Of a DNA stretch of 64,000 nt, positions 16,767 to 25,675 are shown piece after piece; position 1 is the first letter of the stretch, and every line of letters starts with the position of its first letter. The stretch comes from Novosphingobium umbonatum. Its GTDB lineage: Bacteria; Pseudomonadota; Alphaproteobacteria; Sphingomonadales; Sphingomonadaceae. Made by a program: the position numbers and the translations under genes. The notes below the pieces were generated by a model. The model ran no database searches. It saw only the letters and a program-made list of their open reading frames with translations, and was not told the origin of the DNA. The DNA lies in the NCBI RefSeq assembly GCF_004005905.1, contig NZ_SACO01000003.1, positions 1-64,000 of the forward strand, given 5' to 3'.

Positions 16767-17425
16767 TCTGGGTGGTGATGCTCGGGCTGGCCTTGGCGGT
16801 GCTGGCGGTTTTGCTGTGGCTGCTGCGCGGTAAGCAGGCGGGGTGGGAGGCTTTGGCCGCCGCCTTGATGCTGGGCATGGCGGGCTATGCCTTGCAAGGT
16901 TCGCCCAATGTGCCTTCCGCGCCCAAGGTGGCGACGGTGCCCGCCCATCAAAGCGCCGATGCCATGGTGCAATTGCGGCAAAAGATGGAGGGCAGCGATC
17001 CCACCGCCAACAAATGGCTGGTGGTCGGGGATGCTCTGGCGCGGCAGGGGCAATATGGCGATGCGGTAACGATCCTGCGCGGGGCAGTGCAGGCGCAGCC
17101 GAATTTTGGCGAAGGCTGGCTGGCTTTGGGCAATGCTTTGGTGGGCCATGCGCAGGGTAACCTGTCGCCCGCCGCGCTTTATGCCTTTCGCAAGGCGGCC
17201 GCAGCCGAACCCAAATCGCCCGCACCGGCCTTTTTCCTTGGCCTGGCCATGGCGCAGGCGGGGCGGTTTGATGAAACCAAAGGCCTGTGGGCGCAATCCT
17301 TGGCCCAAACCCCGCCGGATGCTCCTTGGCGCGGCGAGTTGGAGGACCGTATGGTCAAGCTCGACAAATTACTGGCCATGATCAAGGCGCAGGAACAGGG
17401 CGATGTGGCGCAAGTGTCTCGGTAA
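16763..17425 (+). CDS. ccmI: TPR-type cytochrome c biogenesis protein CcmI
   Basis: The N-terminus MIWVVMLGLALAVLAVLL is a membrane helix, and a second helix (ALAAALMLGMAGYAL) follows. The rest is periplasmic TPR repeats (GDALARQGQYGDAVTILRGA, GWLALGNALV, FFLGLAMAQAGRFDET). CcmI holds the apocytochrome C-terminus for the CcmFH complex. It is 220 residues long, shorter than Rhodobacter CcmI. The ATG at 16763 overlaps the ccmH stop; a longer frame has no support. Confidence 0.88.
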   Translation: MIWVVMLGLALAVLAVLLWLLRGKQAGWEALAAALMLGMAGYALQGSPNVPSAPKVATVPAHQSADAMVQLRQKMEGSDPTANKWLVVGDALARQGQYGDAVTILRGAVQAQPNFGEGWLALGNALVGHAQGNLSPAALYAFRKAAAAEPKSPAPAFFLGLAMAQAGRFDETKGLWAQSLAQTPPDAPWRGELEDRMVKLDKLLAMIKAQEQGDVAQVSR

Positions 17426-17555
17426 GGGGCGCTTCACTATGCCCAGTTCGGGACAGGGCGGCTGACGTTAACCAAACGCTGTGTTGCGGTGCAGCTTTGG
17501 CGCTGCTAAGCGCCGGTCCTTGCCGCCTTTGCGGCGACTCAGGGGCATAAGTCAC

Positions 17556-19499
17556 ATGCAATCCGTGGCATCGCCGGTAGAGCCTTCCAACGAAGGCACC
17601 GCCGCTCATTCCGAAAATTCATCGCATAATGAACATCATGGTGGTCACCACGGGGGGCTGGTAAAGCTGGCCGTGGGTGCCATGGGGGTGGTGTTCGGCG
17701 ATATCGGCACCAGTCCGCTCTACGCCATGCGCGATACATTTGCAGGCCATCACAAGCTGCCTTTGGATGTGCTGCATATTTTCGGCATCGTCAGCCTGAT
17801 GTTCTGGTCGATGATGGTGATTGTGACGGTCAAATATGTCTCGGTCATCATGCGCGCCGATAACAAGGGCGAGGGCGGCTCGCTGGCGCTGCTGGCTTTG
17901 GTGAACCAGCATATTTCTGGCAAGCGCTGGTCGGCGGGCATTGTGCTGCTGGGCGTGTTTGCCACCTCGCTGTTCTATGGCGACAGCATGATCACCCCTG
18001 CCGTTTCGGTGATGAGCGCGATCGAGGGTCTAGCGGTTTACGAACCGCTGATGGCCCCCGCCGTGGTGCCGATGGTGGTGGGCATTCTGGTGTTCCTGTT
18101 CTTTATCCAGAGCCGAGGTACGGCGCGGGTGGCGTCCTTCTTTGGTCCGGTGATGGTGCTCTATTTCGGCGTCATCTCGGTGCTGGGCCTGTTGTCCATC
18201 ATGGAAATGCCCGGCGTGATCATGGCGCTCAGCCCGCATCATGCGGTGGCCCTGTTTGTCGCCGACCCAATGCGCGGTTTTCTGGCCATGGGCGCGGCTG
18301 TGCTGGCGGTGACCGGTGCCGAGGCACTTTATGCCGATATGGGGCACTTTGGCCGCTCGCCGATTCGCCTGTCTTGGCTGGCGATTGTGCTGCCCTCGCT
18401 GGTGCTCAACTATCTGGGGCAGGCCTCGCTGCTGATCCGTCAGCCTGATGCGCTGGTCAGCCCGTTCTATTTTCTGGCGCCCGAATGGTTCCAGTGGCCC
18501 TTGCTGGGTCTGGCCAGCATCGCGGCCGTTATCGCCAGTCAGGCGGTGATCACCGGTGCATTCTCGGTCACGCAACAGGCGATCCAGCTGGGCTTTATCC
18601 CGCGCATGTCGATCAAATATACCAGCGTGAATGCGGGGCAGATCTACATCCCCGTCATCAACTGGGCCTTGATGATCGCGGTGATCCTGCTGGTGCTGGT
18701 GTTCAAGCAATCGTCGAACCTGACCGCTGCCTATGGTATTGCGGTGACGGGCGCGATGATGATCGACAATTTCCTGCTGGCGGTGATGCTGTTCATCGTG
18801 TGGAAGTGGAGCAAGTGGCTGGCGCTGCCGCTGCTGGCTTTGTTCTTCGCGCTGGATTTCGGTTACCTTTCGGCCAATCTGACCAAGATTCCCGATGGTG
18901 GCTGGGTGCCTCTGGTGATGGGTCTTTTCATCTTCACCCTGCTGACCACCTGGTCCAAGGGTCGCGCCCTGATGCGCCAGACCATGGCCGAAGGCACCAT
19001 CCCCTTCGAAATCTTTGCCAAGAGCGCCCATTCCAGCGCCACCCGCGTGGCAGGCACGGCGATCTTCATGTCCTCGACGCAGGGCGGTGTGCCCTCGGCT
19101 TTGTTGCACAACATCAAGCATAACAAGGTGCTGCATGAGCGCGTGGTGGTGATGACCATTGCCATTCAGGACGTGCCGATGGTGGATGAGGCCGACCGTG
19201 TGACGGTCAAGGATTTCGGCAACGGCTTTTACAAAATGATGATCCGCTTTGGCTTCCTTGAGGAAACCGATGTGCCCGCCGCGCTGAAAGGCGTGACGCT
19301 GGGGGGCGAATCGATCGACATGATGAAGACCAGCTTCTTCCTCTCGCGCCAGACTTTGATCGCTTCGTCCAAGCCGGGTATGGCGATCTGGCGCGAAAAG
19401 TTGTTTGCATGGATGATGCGCAACGCGGCTAGCGCGATGGAGTTCTTCCGATTGCCAGTCAACCGCGTGGTGGAACTGGGCAGTCAGGTGGAAATCTGA
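17556..19499 (+). CDS. kup: Kup-family low-affinity potassium transporter
   Basis: Proton-coupled K+ uptake protein with about 12 membrane helices and a soluble C-terminal domain; 647 residues. The family signature [14 protein letters not shown] is at about 44-57. The N-terminal tail is unusually rich in His, Ser and Asn ([17 protein letters not shown]). The ATG at 17556 with AGGGG 10 nt upstream was chosen over an upstream TTG-type extension. It stands alone between the ccm operon and sodB and is followed by its own terminator. Confidence 0.95.
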   Translation: MQSVASPVEPSNEGTAAHSENSSHNEHHGGHHGGLVKLAVGAMGVVFGDIGTSPLYAMRDTFAGHHKLPLDVLHIFGIVSLMFWSMMVIVTVKYVSVIMRADNKGEGGSLALLALVNQHISGKRWSAGIVLLGVFATSLFYGDSMITPAVSVMSAIEGLAVYEPLMAPAVVPMVVGILVFLFFIQSRGTARVASFFGPVMVLYFGVISVLGLLSIMEMPGVIMALSPHHAVALFVADPMRGFLAMGAAVLAVTGAEALYADMGHFGRSPIRLSWLAIVLPSLVLNYLGQASLLIRQPDALVSPFYFLAPEWFQWPLLGLASIAAVIASQAVITGAFSVTQQAIQLGFIPRMSIKYTSVNAGQIYIPVINWALMIAVILLVLVFKQSSNLTAAYGIAVTGAMMIDNFLLAVMLFIVWKWSKWLALPLLALFFALDFGYLSANLTKIPDGGWVPLVMGLFIFTLLTTWSKGRALMRQTMAEGTIPFEIFAKSAHSSATRVAGTAIFMSSTQGGVPSALLHNIKHNKVLHERVVVMTIAIQDVPMVDEADRVTVKDFGNGFYKMMIRFGFLEETDVPAALKGVTLGGESIDMMKTSFFLSRQTLIASSKPGMAIWREKLFAWMMRNAASAMEFFRLPVNRVVELGSQVEI

Positions 19500-19503
19500 T
19501 CAA

Positions 19504-19535
19504 GGGGGCGGGGAGGGAAACCTTCCCGCCCTTTT
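19504..19535 (+). terminator. Intrinsic terminator after kup
   Basis: An 11-bp stem, GGGCGGGGAGG (19506-19516) with CCTTCCCGCCC (19521-19531), around a GAAA loop and followed by TTTT. Confidence 0.85.
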
Positions 19536-19662
19536 CGCGTGGAAAGCTTCTCTTTGCAGGGTCGAGATTTTTTCACCTGTTCACACTGGTCGATCCGCGC
19601 TTCCTTCCCCATATGACAAGCCAATCCCCCGTGAAGGGATTCGTGAAATACAGGAGAAAGTC

Positions 19663-20283
19663 ATGGCCTTCACTCTGCCCGAACTGCCCTATGCCAAGGA
19701 TGCCTTTGGTACGGTCATCTCGCCCGAAACCTTCGACTATCACCATGGCAAGCATCACAACGCCTATGTGACCCAGGCCAATGACCAGCTGGCCGCCGCC
19801 GGTCTGGAAGGCAAGAGCCTGCTGGAAGTGATCGCTGCCGCCAAGGCTGCCGGCAACAAGAAGCTGTTCAACGCTTCGGCCCAGATCTGGAACCACACTT
19901 TCTACTGGCTGGGCCTGTCGCCCGTGGCCAGCGAGCCCACCGGCGAACTGCTGGCCAAGATCAACGAAGATCTGGGCGGCGTGGATGCGTTCAAGGCCGC
20001 GATCAAGGCTGAAAGCGCTGGCCATTTCGCCAGCGGCTGGGGCTGGCTGGTGCTGGAAGACGGCAAGCTGAAGGTGACGTCTTACCACGACGCCGACACC
20101 CCCGTGGCCTATGAAGGCGTGAAGCCGCTGTTCACGCTCGACGTCTGGGAACACGCCTATTACGTCGATTATCGCAATGCGCGCCCCAACTATCTGGACG
20201 CGCTGCTGAACCACATCAACTGGGATTTCGTCGCCGCCAACCTCGACGGCGAAGGCGCCTCGCGCGCGGATCAGCAGAGCTAA
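19663..20283 (+). CDS. sodB: Superoxide dismutase, Fe/Mn family (probably Fe)
   Basis: Converts superoxide to H2O2 and O2 in the cytoplasm. The metal ligands are His27, His78, Asp160 and His164 (DVWEHAYYVDYRN). LPYAKDAF and HHGKHHNAYV are family landmarks. The 206 residues and the sequence type suit the iron form common in alphaproteobacteria, although Mn or cambialistic use cannot be excluded. CAGGAG precedes the ATG. Confidence 0.96.
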   Translation: MAFTLPELPYAKDAFGTVISPETFDYHHGKHHNAYVTQANDQLAAAGLEGKSLLEVIAAAKAAGNKKLFNASAQIWNHTFYWLGLSPVASEPTGELLAKINEDLGGVDAFKAAIKAESAGHFASGWGWLVLEDGKLKVTSYHDADTPVAYEGVKPLFTLDVWEHAYYVDYRNARPNYLDALLNHINWDFVAANLDGEGASRADQQS

Positions 20284-20310
20284 TTCTGCTGGCTGAGATG
20301 GCCTAAAGAA

Positions 20311-20345
20311 AAGGCGCTGGTGTTGATCCACCAGCGCCTTTTTCT
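20311..20345. terminator. Bidirectional terminator between sodB and yciB
   Basis: A perfect 12-bp stem, AAGGCGCTGGTG (20311-20322) with CACCAGCGCCTT (20329-20340). TTTTTC follows on the plus side and A-rich sequence precedes it, so it can end both convergent transcripts. Confidence 0.88.
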
Positions 20346-20971
20346 TATTCGGCCTCTTCCTCTTTGCCCAAGCCATGTTTGAGTAACATCGGCATATTGG
20401 CAAAAGTGAAGATGAAGCTTAGCGGCATGAACAGATAGAGCTTCAGCGCCAGCCATGTGTCGAAATTGTGGTTCGCCTGATTATAGAGGTAACGCGCGCC
20501 CTCGTTCATCGCGGCCAGCACTAGAAAGAACCAGCCCCAATTGCGCGACAGCTTGCGCCAGCCTTCATCCGACAGGCCTGCAAAAGCATCCTCCAGCAGG
20601 ATTTTGAGCAGGGCATGGCCGCGCATAAGGCCGATCAGCAGAGCAAGGCCACTGGCGAGATAGATCGCCGTCGGCTTGATCTGCACCCATGTCGCATCAT
20701 GGAGCAGCACGGTCAGCCCGCCGAAAAACACCACCAGCCCGCTCGACAGCCACAGCATCGGTGCAATCCGCCCCAAGCGCCATTTCGACACCACCAGCGC
20801 GATTAAAGTCGCCACCATGAACACCATCGTGCTCTTGGTCACCGCCACCACATCGCCCACGCCCTCGCTGCCCGGGGCGGGGCGCCAAGCGCGATAGGCG
20901 AGGAAAAAGGCCAGCATCGGCCCGTAATCGATCAGCAGGCTGAGGGCGCCCGACTTCTTCTTTTTGGTCAT
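20345..20971 (-). CDS. yciB: Inner-membrane septation protein A family (YciB/IspZ)
   Basis: A 208-residue protein with about five membrane helices. It has the family pattern LLIDYGPMLAFFLAYRA near the start, WVQIKPTAIY in the middle and RNWGWFFLVLAAMNEGARY toward the end. YciB/IspZ is linked to cell-envelope elongation and septation, but its biochemical role is unknown. Its ATG overlaps the ftsY stop, making it the last gene of the dapF-mtaB-ftsY-yciB operon. Confidence 0.9.
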   Translation of the reverse strand: MTKKKKSGALSLLIDYGPMLAFFLAYRAWRPAPGSEGVGDVVAVTKSTMVFMVATLIALVVSKWRLGRIAPMLWLSSGLVVFFGGLTVLLHDATWVQIKPTAIYLASGLALLIGLMRGHALLKILLEDAFAGLSDEGWRKLSRNWGWFFLVLAAMNEGARYLYNQANHNFDTWLALKLYLFMPLSFIFTFANMPMLLKHGLGKEEEAE

Positions 20972-21894
20972 GCGGCCACACCTGCAATCACACGCGCCAC
21001 CAGATCGGGGTCAAACGGGCGCAGGTCGTCAATACGCTCGCCCACGCCGATGGCATGGATCGGCAGGCCATATTGCTCTGCCGCCGCGACGAGCACGCCG
21101 CCGCGCGCGGTGCCGTCCAGCTTGGTCATGACAAGGCCGGTCACGCCCGCCACTTCCTTGAAAATCTCGATCTGCGACAGGGCGTTCTGGCCATTGGTGG
21201 CGTCCAGCACCAGCACCACATCATGCGGTGCGGCAGGGTTCAACCGGCCCAGCACGCGGCGGATCTTGGCCAGCTCGTCCATCAACTCGCGCTTATTGTG
21301 CAGTCGGCCCGCCGTGTCGACGATCAGCGCATCGGTGCCCTTGTCGGTCGCGGCCTTGACCGCGTCAAACACCACGCTGGCCGGATCGCCGCCTTCAGGC
21401 CCGCGCACGATCGGCACGCCCAAACGGTCGGCCCAGACCGCCAATTGCCCGATAGCCGCCGCGCGGAATGTATCGCCCGCCGCCAGCATCACCGCATAAT
21501 CCTGCTCCTGATAGAGATGGGCCAGCTTGGCGATGGTGGTGGTTTTGCCGCTGCCATTCACGCCGATTACCAGCACCACATGCGGGCGGGGGAAGGCGGT
21601 GATGTCCAAAGGCTTGGCCACGGGGCGCAGGATGGCGGCAATTTCCTCGGCCACGGCGGCGCGGATGGCGGCCTCGTCGGCGCCTTTTTCAAACTTGGTC
21701 TCGGCCAGACGCGCACGGATGCGGGCAGCGGCGCGCGGGCCAAGGTCCGACAGGATCAGCGCATCTTCCAGATCGTCGAGCTGGTCTTCGCTCAGGCGTC
21801 CACCGCCGATCAATCCGCTCAGATTGCCCGTCAAACGCTCGGTGGTTTTGGCAAAGCCGCCCAGCAAGCGGTCGGACCAACTATCGGCACTCAT
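20968..21894 (-). CDS. ftsY: Signal recognition particle receptor FtsY
   Basis: SRP GTPase that docks ribosome-SRP complexes at the membrane. It has an N domain of about residues 1-95, P-loop GVNGSGKTTT (111-120), DTAGRLHNK (G3), TKLDGTARGG (G4) and the C-terminal GVGERIDDLRPF. At 308 residues it lacks the long acidic A domain of E. coli FtsY, as usual in alphaproteobacteria. The start overlaps the mtaB stop by 4 nt. Confidence 0.97.
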   Translation of the reverse strand: MSADSWSDRLLGGFAKTTERLTGNLSGLIGGGRLSEDQLDDLEDALILSDLGPRAAARIRARLAETKFEKGADEAAIRAAVAEEIAAILRPVAKPLDITAFPRPHVVLVIGVNGSGKTTTIAKLAHLYQEQDYAVMLAAGDTFRAAAIGQLAVWADRLGVPIVRGPEGGDPASVVFDAVKAATDKGTDALIVDTAGRLHNKRELMDELAKIRRVLGRLNPAAPHDVVLVLDATNGQNALSQIEIFKEVAGVTGLVMTKLDGTARGGVLVAAAEQYGLPIHAIGVGERIDDLRPFDPDLVARVIAGVAA

Positions 21895-23063
21895 GCCAGC
21901 ATTCCTTCGTTAAGCACTGTCGGGATTATGGTGATGATCTGGCCGCGCTCTGTGCCTTGCGGCAGGCGGATGCCAGCGAAATTTTCGGCGTGGCCCGTGC
22001 CATCGCGCTCGGCCAACACGCGTTGGGGCTGGCCGATCAGGCTGGAGAGCCAGGCGTGACGTTCCCGCGCTACTGCTTCACGCAGGGATGCGGCGCGGGC
22101 CAGCACCGTGGCGCGGTCAACTTGTGGCATACGCGCGGCGGGCGTGCCGGGGCGGGGGGAATAGGGGAAGATATGGCCATGCACGATGCCCAGTTCGGCA
22201 ATGATCGACAGATTGGCCGCGTGGGCTTCCTCATCTTCGGTGGGGAAACCGGCGATAATATCCGCGCCAATCGCCAGATCGGGGCGGCGGCTTTTCAGGC
22301 CAGCCACCAAAGCGATGGCATCGGCGCGGCTATGGCGGCGCTTCATGCGTTTGAGGATCAGATCATGCCCATGCTGGAGCGACAGGTGCAGATGCGGCAT
22401 CAGCCGCGCCTCGCTGGCCATCAATTCGATCAGCAGCGGGTCCATTTCCACCCCGTCGACCGAGGACAGGCGCAGGCGCGACAATTCGGGCACATCGCGC
22501 AGGATCGCCTCGACCAGCACGCCAAGGCCCAGCCCCAAATCCTGCCCCCAGGATGTCAGGTCCACGCCGGTCAGCACCACTTCGCCCACGCCCGCCTCTA
22601 CATGGGCGCGCACTTGGCTCACCACTTGCGCGATGGGGGTGGAGCGGCTGGGCCCGCGCCCCTGCGGAATGATGCAGAAGGTGCAGGCATGGTCACACCC
22701 GTTCTGCACCGCCACAAAGGCGCGCGTATGTTCCGCCGAGCGCGCGGCCAGTACGGGCACTTGCGCCACATTCCACGAGCGAGCATCCAGCTTGGCCGCA
22801 TTGGCGATTAAGCCATCCACCTCGGGCATGGCGGCAATTGCCTCGCGTTCGATCTCTGCCGCGCAGCCGGTGACCAGCAGGCGCGCGGAAGGGTTGGCGC
22901 GGCGGGCGCGGCGGATGGCTTGGCGGGTCTGGCGCAGGGCCTCGGCCGTCACCGCGCAGGAGTTGATGACCACCAACCCTTCCTCACGCGCCAGCATCGC
23001 CTGCATCTGCTCGCTTTCCGCCAGATTCATCCGGCAGCCAAGGGAGACGACTTCTACACTCAT
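21891..23063 (-). CDS. mtaB: tRNA t6A37 methylthiotransferase MtaB
   Basis: Radical-SAM enzyme that converts t6A to ms2t6A at position 37 of ANN-decoding tRNAs. The N-terminal UPF0004 domain starts SVEVVSLGCRMN with Cys10, Cys36 and Cys67 for the auxiliary cluster. The radical SAM motif NGCDHACTFCIIPQGRG has Cys123, Cys127 and Cys130. The 390-residue length and the CRMN start favour MtaB over MiaB or RimO. It overlaps dapF and ftsY by 4 nt each. Confidence 0.93.
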   Translation of the reverse strand: MSVEVVSLGCRMNLAESEQMQAMLAREEGLVVINSCAVTAEALRQTRQAIRRARRANPSARLLVTGCAAEIEREAIAAMPEVDGLIANAAKLDARSWNVAQVPVLAARSAEHTRAFVAVQNGCDHACTFCIIPQGRGPSRSTPIAQVVSQVRAHVEAGVGEVVLTGVDLTSWGQDLGLGLGVLVEAILRDVPELSRLRLSSVDGVEMDPLLIELMASEARLMPHLHLSLQHGHDLILKRMKRRHSRADAIALVAGLKSRRPDLAIGADIIAGFPTEDEEAHAANLSIIAELGIVHGHIFPYSPRPGTPAARMPQVDRATVLARAASLREAVARERHAWLSSLIGQPQRVLAERDGTGHAENFAGIRLPQGTERGQIITIIPTVLNEGMLA

Positions 23064-23869
23064 CGATAATTGGCAAGCTCGAAGCTGCCGCGGAAGCTCT
23101 CGGTGGCAGGGCCGGTCATGGTGATGCGATTATCCGCGCCCCATTGAATGCGCAATGTACCGCCGGGCAGGGTGACGCGCACATCGCGGTCCACCAACCC
23201 GCGCCGCATAGCGCCTACCGCCGTAGCGCAAGCGCCCGTGCCGCAAGCCAAAGTCAGCCCCGCCCCGCGTTCCCACACGCGCAGGCGGATGGCGCTGCGC
23301 GACTCCACAGTGGCCACGTTGACGTTCACCCTTTCGGGGAACAGCGGATCATGCTCGATAATCGGGCCAAGTCGGTCCATCGGCACGGCATGGCAATCGG
23401 GCGTAAAAAAGATGACATGCGGATTGCCGACATTGACGGCAGTGGGCCCGTCCAGCTCTTCCCAGCCCACCGGCATGGTCAACGTGTCCATCGCATAGGC
23501 CAGCGGAATCGCGTCCCAGTCAAAGCGTGGCTCGCCCATATCGACGCTGATGCCGGCATCGGTCGGCGTGGCATGCAGGATACCGCCCAAAGTCTCGATC
23601 CGCGCGGGCTGCCCATGCAGCAGGCCAATCGCACGACTGGCATTGCCGCAAGCGCCGCTTTCGCTGCCATCGGCGTTGAAAAAGCGCGCCTTGAAATCGG
23701 CCACGCTGGAAGGCTCCAGCACGACCAGTTGGTCGCAACCAATGCCCAGATGGCGGTGGGCGAGGGCGCTGGCCAAGGCGGCATCCATGGGCGGCAGGGG
23801 CGATACACGCCCGTCCAGCACCACGAAGTCATTACCCAGCCCGTGCATCTTGACGAAAGGAACTTGCAT
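23060..23869 (-). CDS. dapF: Diaminopimelate epimerase
   Basis: Interconverts LL- and meso-diaminopimelate for lysine and peptidoglycan synthesis. KMHGLGNDFVVLDG is the family start. The two catalytic cysteines are in SGACGNASR (Cys74) and LACGTGACATA (near residue 215). The length is 269 residues. First gene of the dapF-mtaB-ftsY-yciB operon. The GGDEF/EAL gene ends 53 nt upstream in the same direction. Confidence 0.97.
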   Translation of the reverse strand: MQVPFVKMHGLGNDFVVLDGRVSPLPPMDAALASALAHRHLGIGCDQLVVLEPSSVADFKARFFNADGSESGACGNASRAIGLLHGQPARIETLGGILHATPTDAGISVDMGEPRFDWDAIPLAYAMDTLTMPVGWEELDGPTAVNVGNPHVIFFTPDCHAVPMDRLGPIIEHDPLFPERVNVNVATVESRSAIRLRVWERGAGLTLACGTGACATAVGAMRRGLVDRDVRVTLPGGTLRIQWGADNRITMTGPATESFRGSFELANYR

Positions 23870-23922
23870 GGGCTGCGCTCTATGCCGCTTGGGGCCGCAG
23901 GTCCACCCCTGAAGTGCGCGAA

Positions 23923-25539
23923 TCAGGCGCTGTGGCGCAGGGGGGCTGGTTCTTCGGCCTGCTCCGGCGCGTCGATCAACAGGCCGCGTTCGGCCAGCAA
24001 CGCATGGGTGGTGGTGGCGTTTTGCGGGCGGCCATAGAGATAGCCCTGACCTTTGAAATCACCCATCCCGCGCAGGCTGTCGAGCATGGCGGGGGTTTCG
24101 ATTCCCTCGGCAATCACCGGCAGGCCAAGCCCGCGCCCCAGTAGGGCGATGGCTTCGACAATTACGCGGCAATTGGCATCCTCGCCCATGGCCATCACGA
24201 AGCTGCGGTCGATCTTGATCCGGTCAAACGGCAGGCGGCGCAATTGGCCCAGCGAGGAATAGCCGGTGCCGAAATCATCCAGCGTGACCTTGATGCCCTG
24301 ATTGCGCAAAGATGTCACCAAGGCATGGGCCATGGCAATATTCTGGTGCAGCCCGCTTTCGGTGATTTCCACTTCCAGGCGCTGCGGCGGGAAATTGGCG
24401 GCCACCAGCATTTTCAGCAGCTTTTGCGCAAACCACGGGTCACGCATCTGCACCGGCGAAATATTGACCGAGAGCGTCAGATGCGGCGCCCAGCTGGCGG
24501 CATGGCGCAGGGCCTTGGCGATCAATTGTTCGGACAGGCGATCGATCAGGCCGGTTTCTTCGGCGATGGCGATGAAGATGTCGGGCGGCACTTGGCCGAA
24601 TTGCGAGGAATGCCAACGGGCCAGCATTTCAAAGCCACGGATCTCGCCGCTGTCCAGATCGACCTGCTGTTCGTAATAGGGTTCCAGCGCGTCCTTGGCC
24701 ACGGCATCACGCAGGGCCATTTCCATTTCGCAGCGATAGCGAAGTTCGGCCTCCAAGGCGTTGTAAAACCATTGGACGGGAGCGTTGCCAGCTTTCTTGG
24801 CCTGCATATGGGCAATATCGGCGCGGTGCAGCAGCATGGCCGCGTCAGGCAGGCGCGCGGGATCGTTGCAGTCATCGCTGCGGGCAATGCCAAAGGCCAG
24901 CGCCAGTTCCTGCGCGCCAAGGCTGGCCATCGTGGGGGTACGCATGCCGGAGGTGATCTGGTCGATGATGCGCTCAATCGCTTGCGGCTGTTGCGGCGCA
25001 AAGGGCACGACCAGAGCAAATTCATCGCCCCCCAGTCGCGCCAGCAAGCCATCGGCGGGCAGGGCGGCGCGGATTTGGCGCGTCAATTCCACCAGAACGG
25101 CATCGCCGCGCTCGATGCCATGGGCGTCGTTGAAATGTTTGAACTTGGCAATGTCCAGTACCAGATAGGCCACCGCCAGCCCCTGTGCGCGGGCCTGCGC
25201 CAGCAAGGCATCGGCATGGGGCGCAATCGCATGGCGCGACAGGCAACCGGTCAGCGCGTCACGCTGGCTCTGGCTTTGCGCGCGGGCCTCGGCTTCCTGC
25301 CCCTGACGCAAGGCGCGGCGCAGCGAGGCATAATGCCGCCAGCCCAGCAGCAGCAAACCGACCAACAGAACACAACCCGCCGTCACGGCCACCAACGGGG
25401 CCAGTTTCCCCTGCCACGCCAGAAAGGCATCCATCACCAGCAAACCCGCAAAGACCAGCGCCATCAGCGCGCTGGCCATGGACATGCCCAAGGCTCGCTT
25501 GGCATGGGGGTTGGTGGATATGTCATCGGCAGTCGGCAT
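23923..25539 (-). CDS. GGDEF/EAL cyclic-di-GMP signalling protein
   Basis: A 538-residue membrane protein. Two helices (about 18-42 and 48-67) anchor it. A GGDEF domain has the intact motif RLGGDEFALV (170-174), so diguanylate cyclase activity is possible. No RxxD inhibitory site precedes it. The EAL domain has EML at 304-306 in place of EAL, which keeps the catalytic Glu, with SVNISPVQM, LEVEITESG, TLDDFGTGYSS (421-429) and GQGYLYGRP present. Phosphodiesterase activity is therefore likely. There is no recognised sensory domain. It may read into dapF, but the 53-nt gap leaves this open. Confidence 0.92.
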   Translation of the reverse strand: MPTADDISTNPHAKRALGMSMASALMALVFAGLLVMDAFLAWQGKLAPLVAVTAGCVLLVGLLLLGWRHYASLRRALRQGQEAEARAQSQSQRDALTGCLSRHAIAPHADALLAQARAQGLAVAYLVLDIAKFKHFNDAHGIERGDAVLVELTRQIRAALPADGLLARLGGDEFALVVPFAPQQPQAIERIIDQITSGMRTPTMASLGAQELALAFGIARSDDCNDPARLPDAAMLLHRADIAHMQAKKAGNAPVQWFYNALEAELRYRCEMEMALRDAVAKDALEPYYEQQVDLDSGEIRGFEMLARWHSSQFGQVPPDIFIAIAEETGLIDRLSEQLIAKALRHAASWAPHLTLSVNISPVQMRDPWFAQKLLKMLVAANFPPQRLEVEITESGLHQNIAMAHALVTSLRNQGIKVTLDDFGTGYSSLGQLRRLPFDRIKIDRSFVMAMGEDANCRVIVEAIALLGRGLGLPVIAEGIETPAMLDSLRGMGDFKGQGYLYGRPQNATTTHALLAERGLLIDAPEQAEEPAPLRHSA

Positions 25540-25675
25540 AGATAGGGTCCCTCTTCTGCCTGCTTAGGAAGAGGTGTCTAAATTTTGGTTAACGATAGGG
25601 TAAAATGACGGAAGTTTTGGTTCCCATCTTTAAGGGAAATGCCGGATTTTTGCCGGAAATATCTGGATGCTATGG

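Noticed and set aside
24244..25545. A 433-residue plus-strand frame across the GGDEF/EAL gene
   Set aside because: Shadow of a gene with clear GGDEF and EAL motifs.
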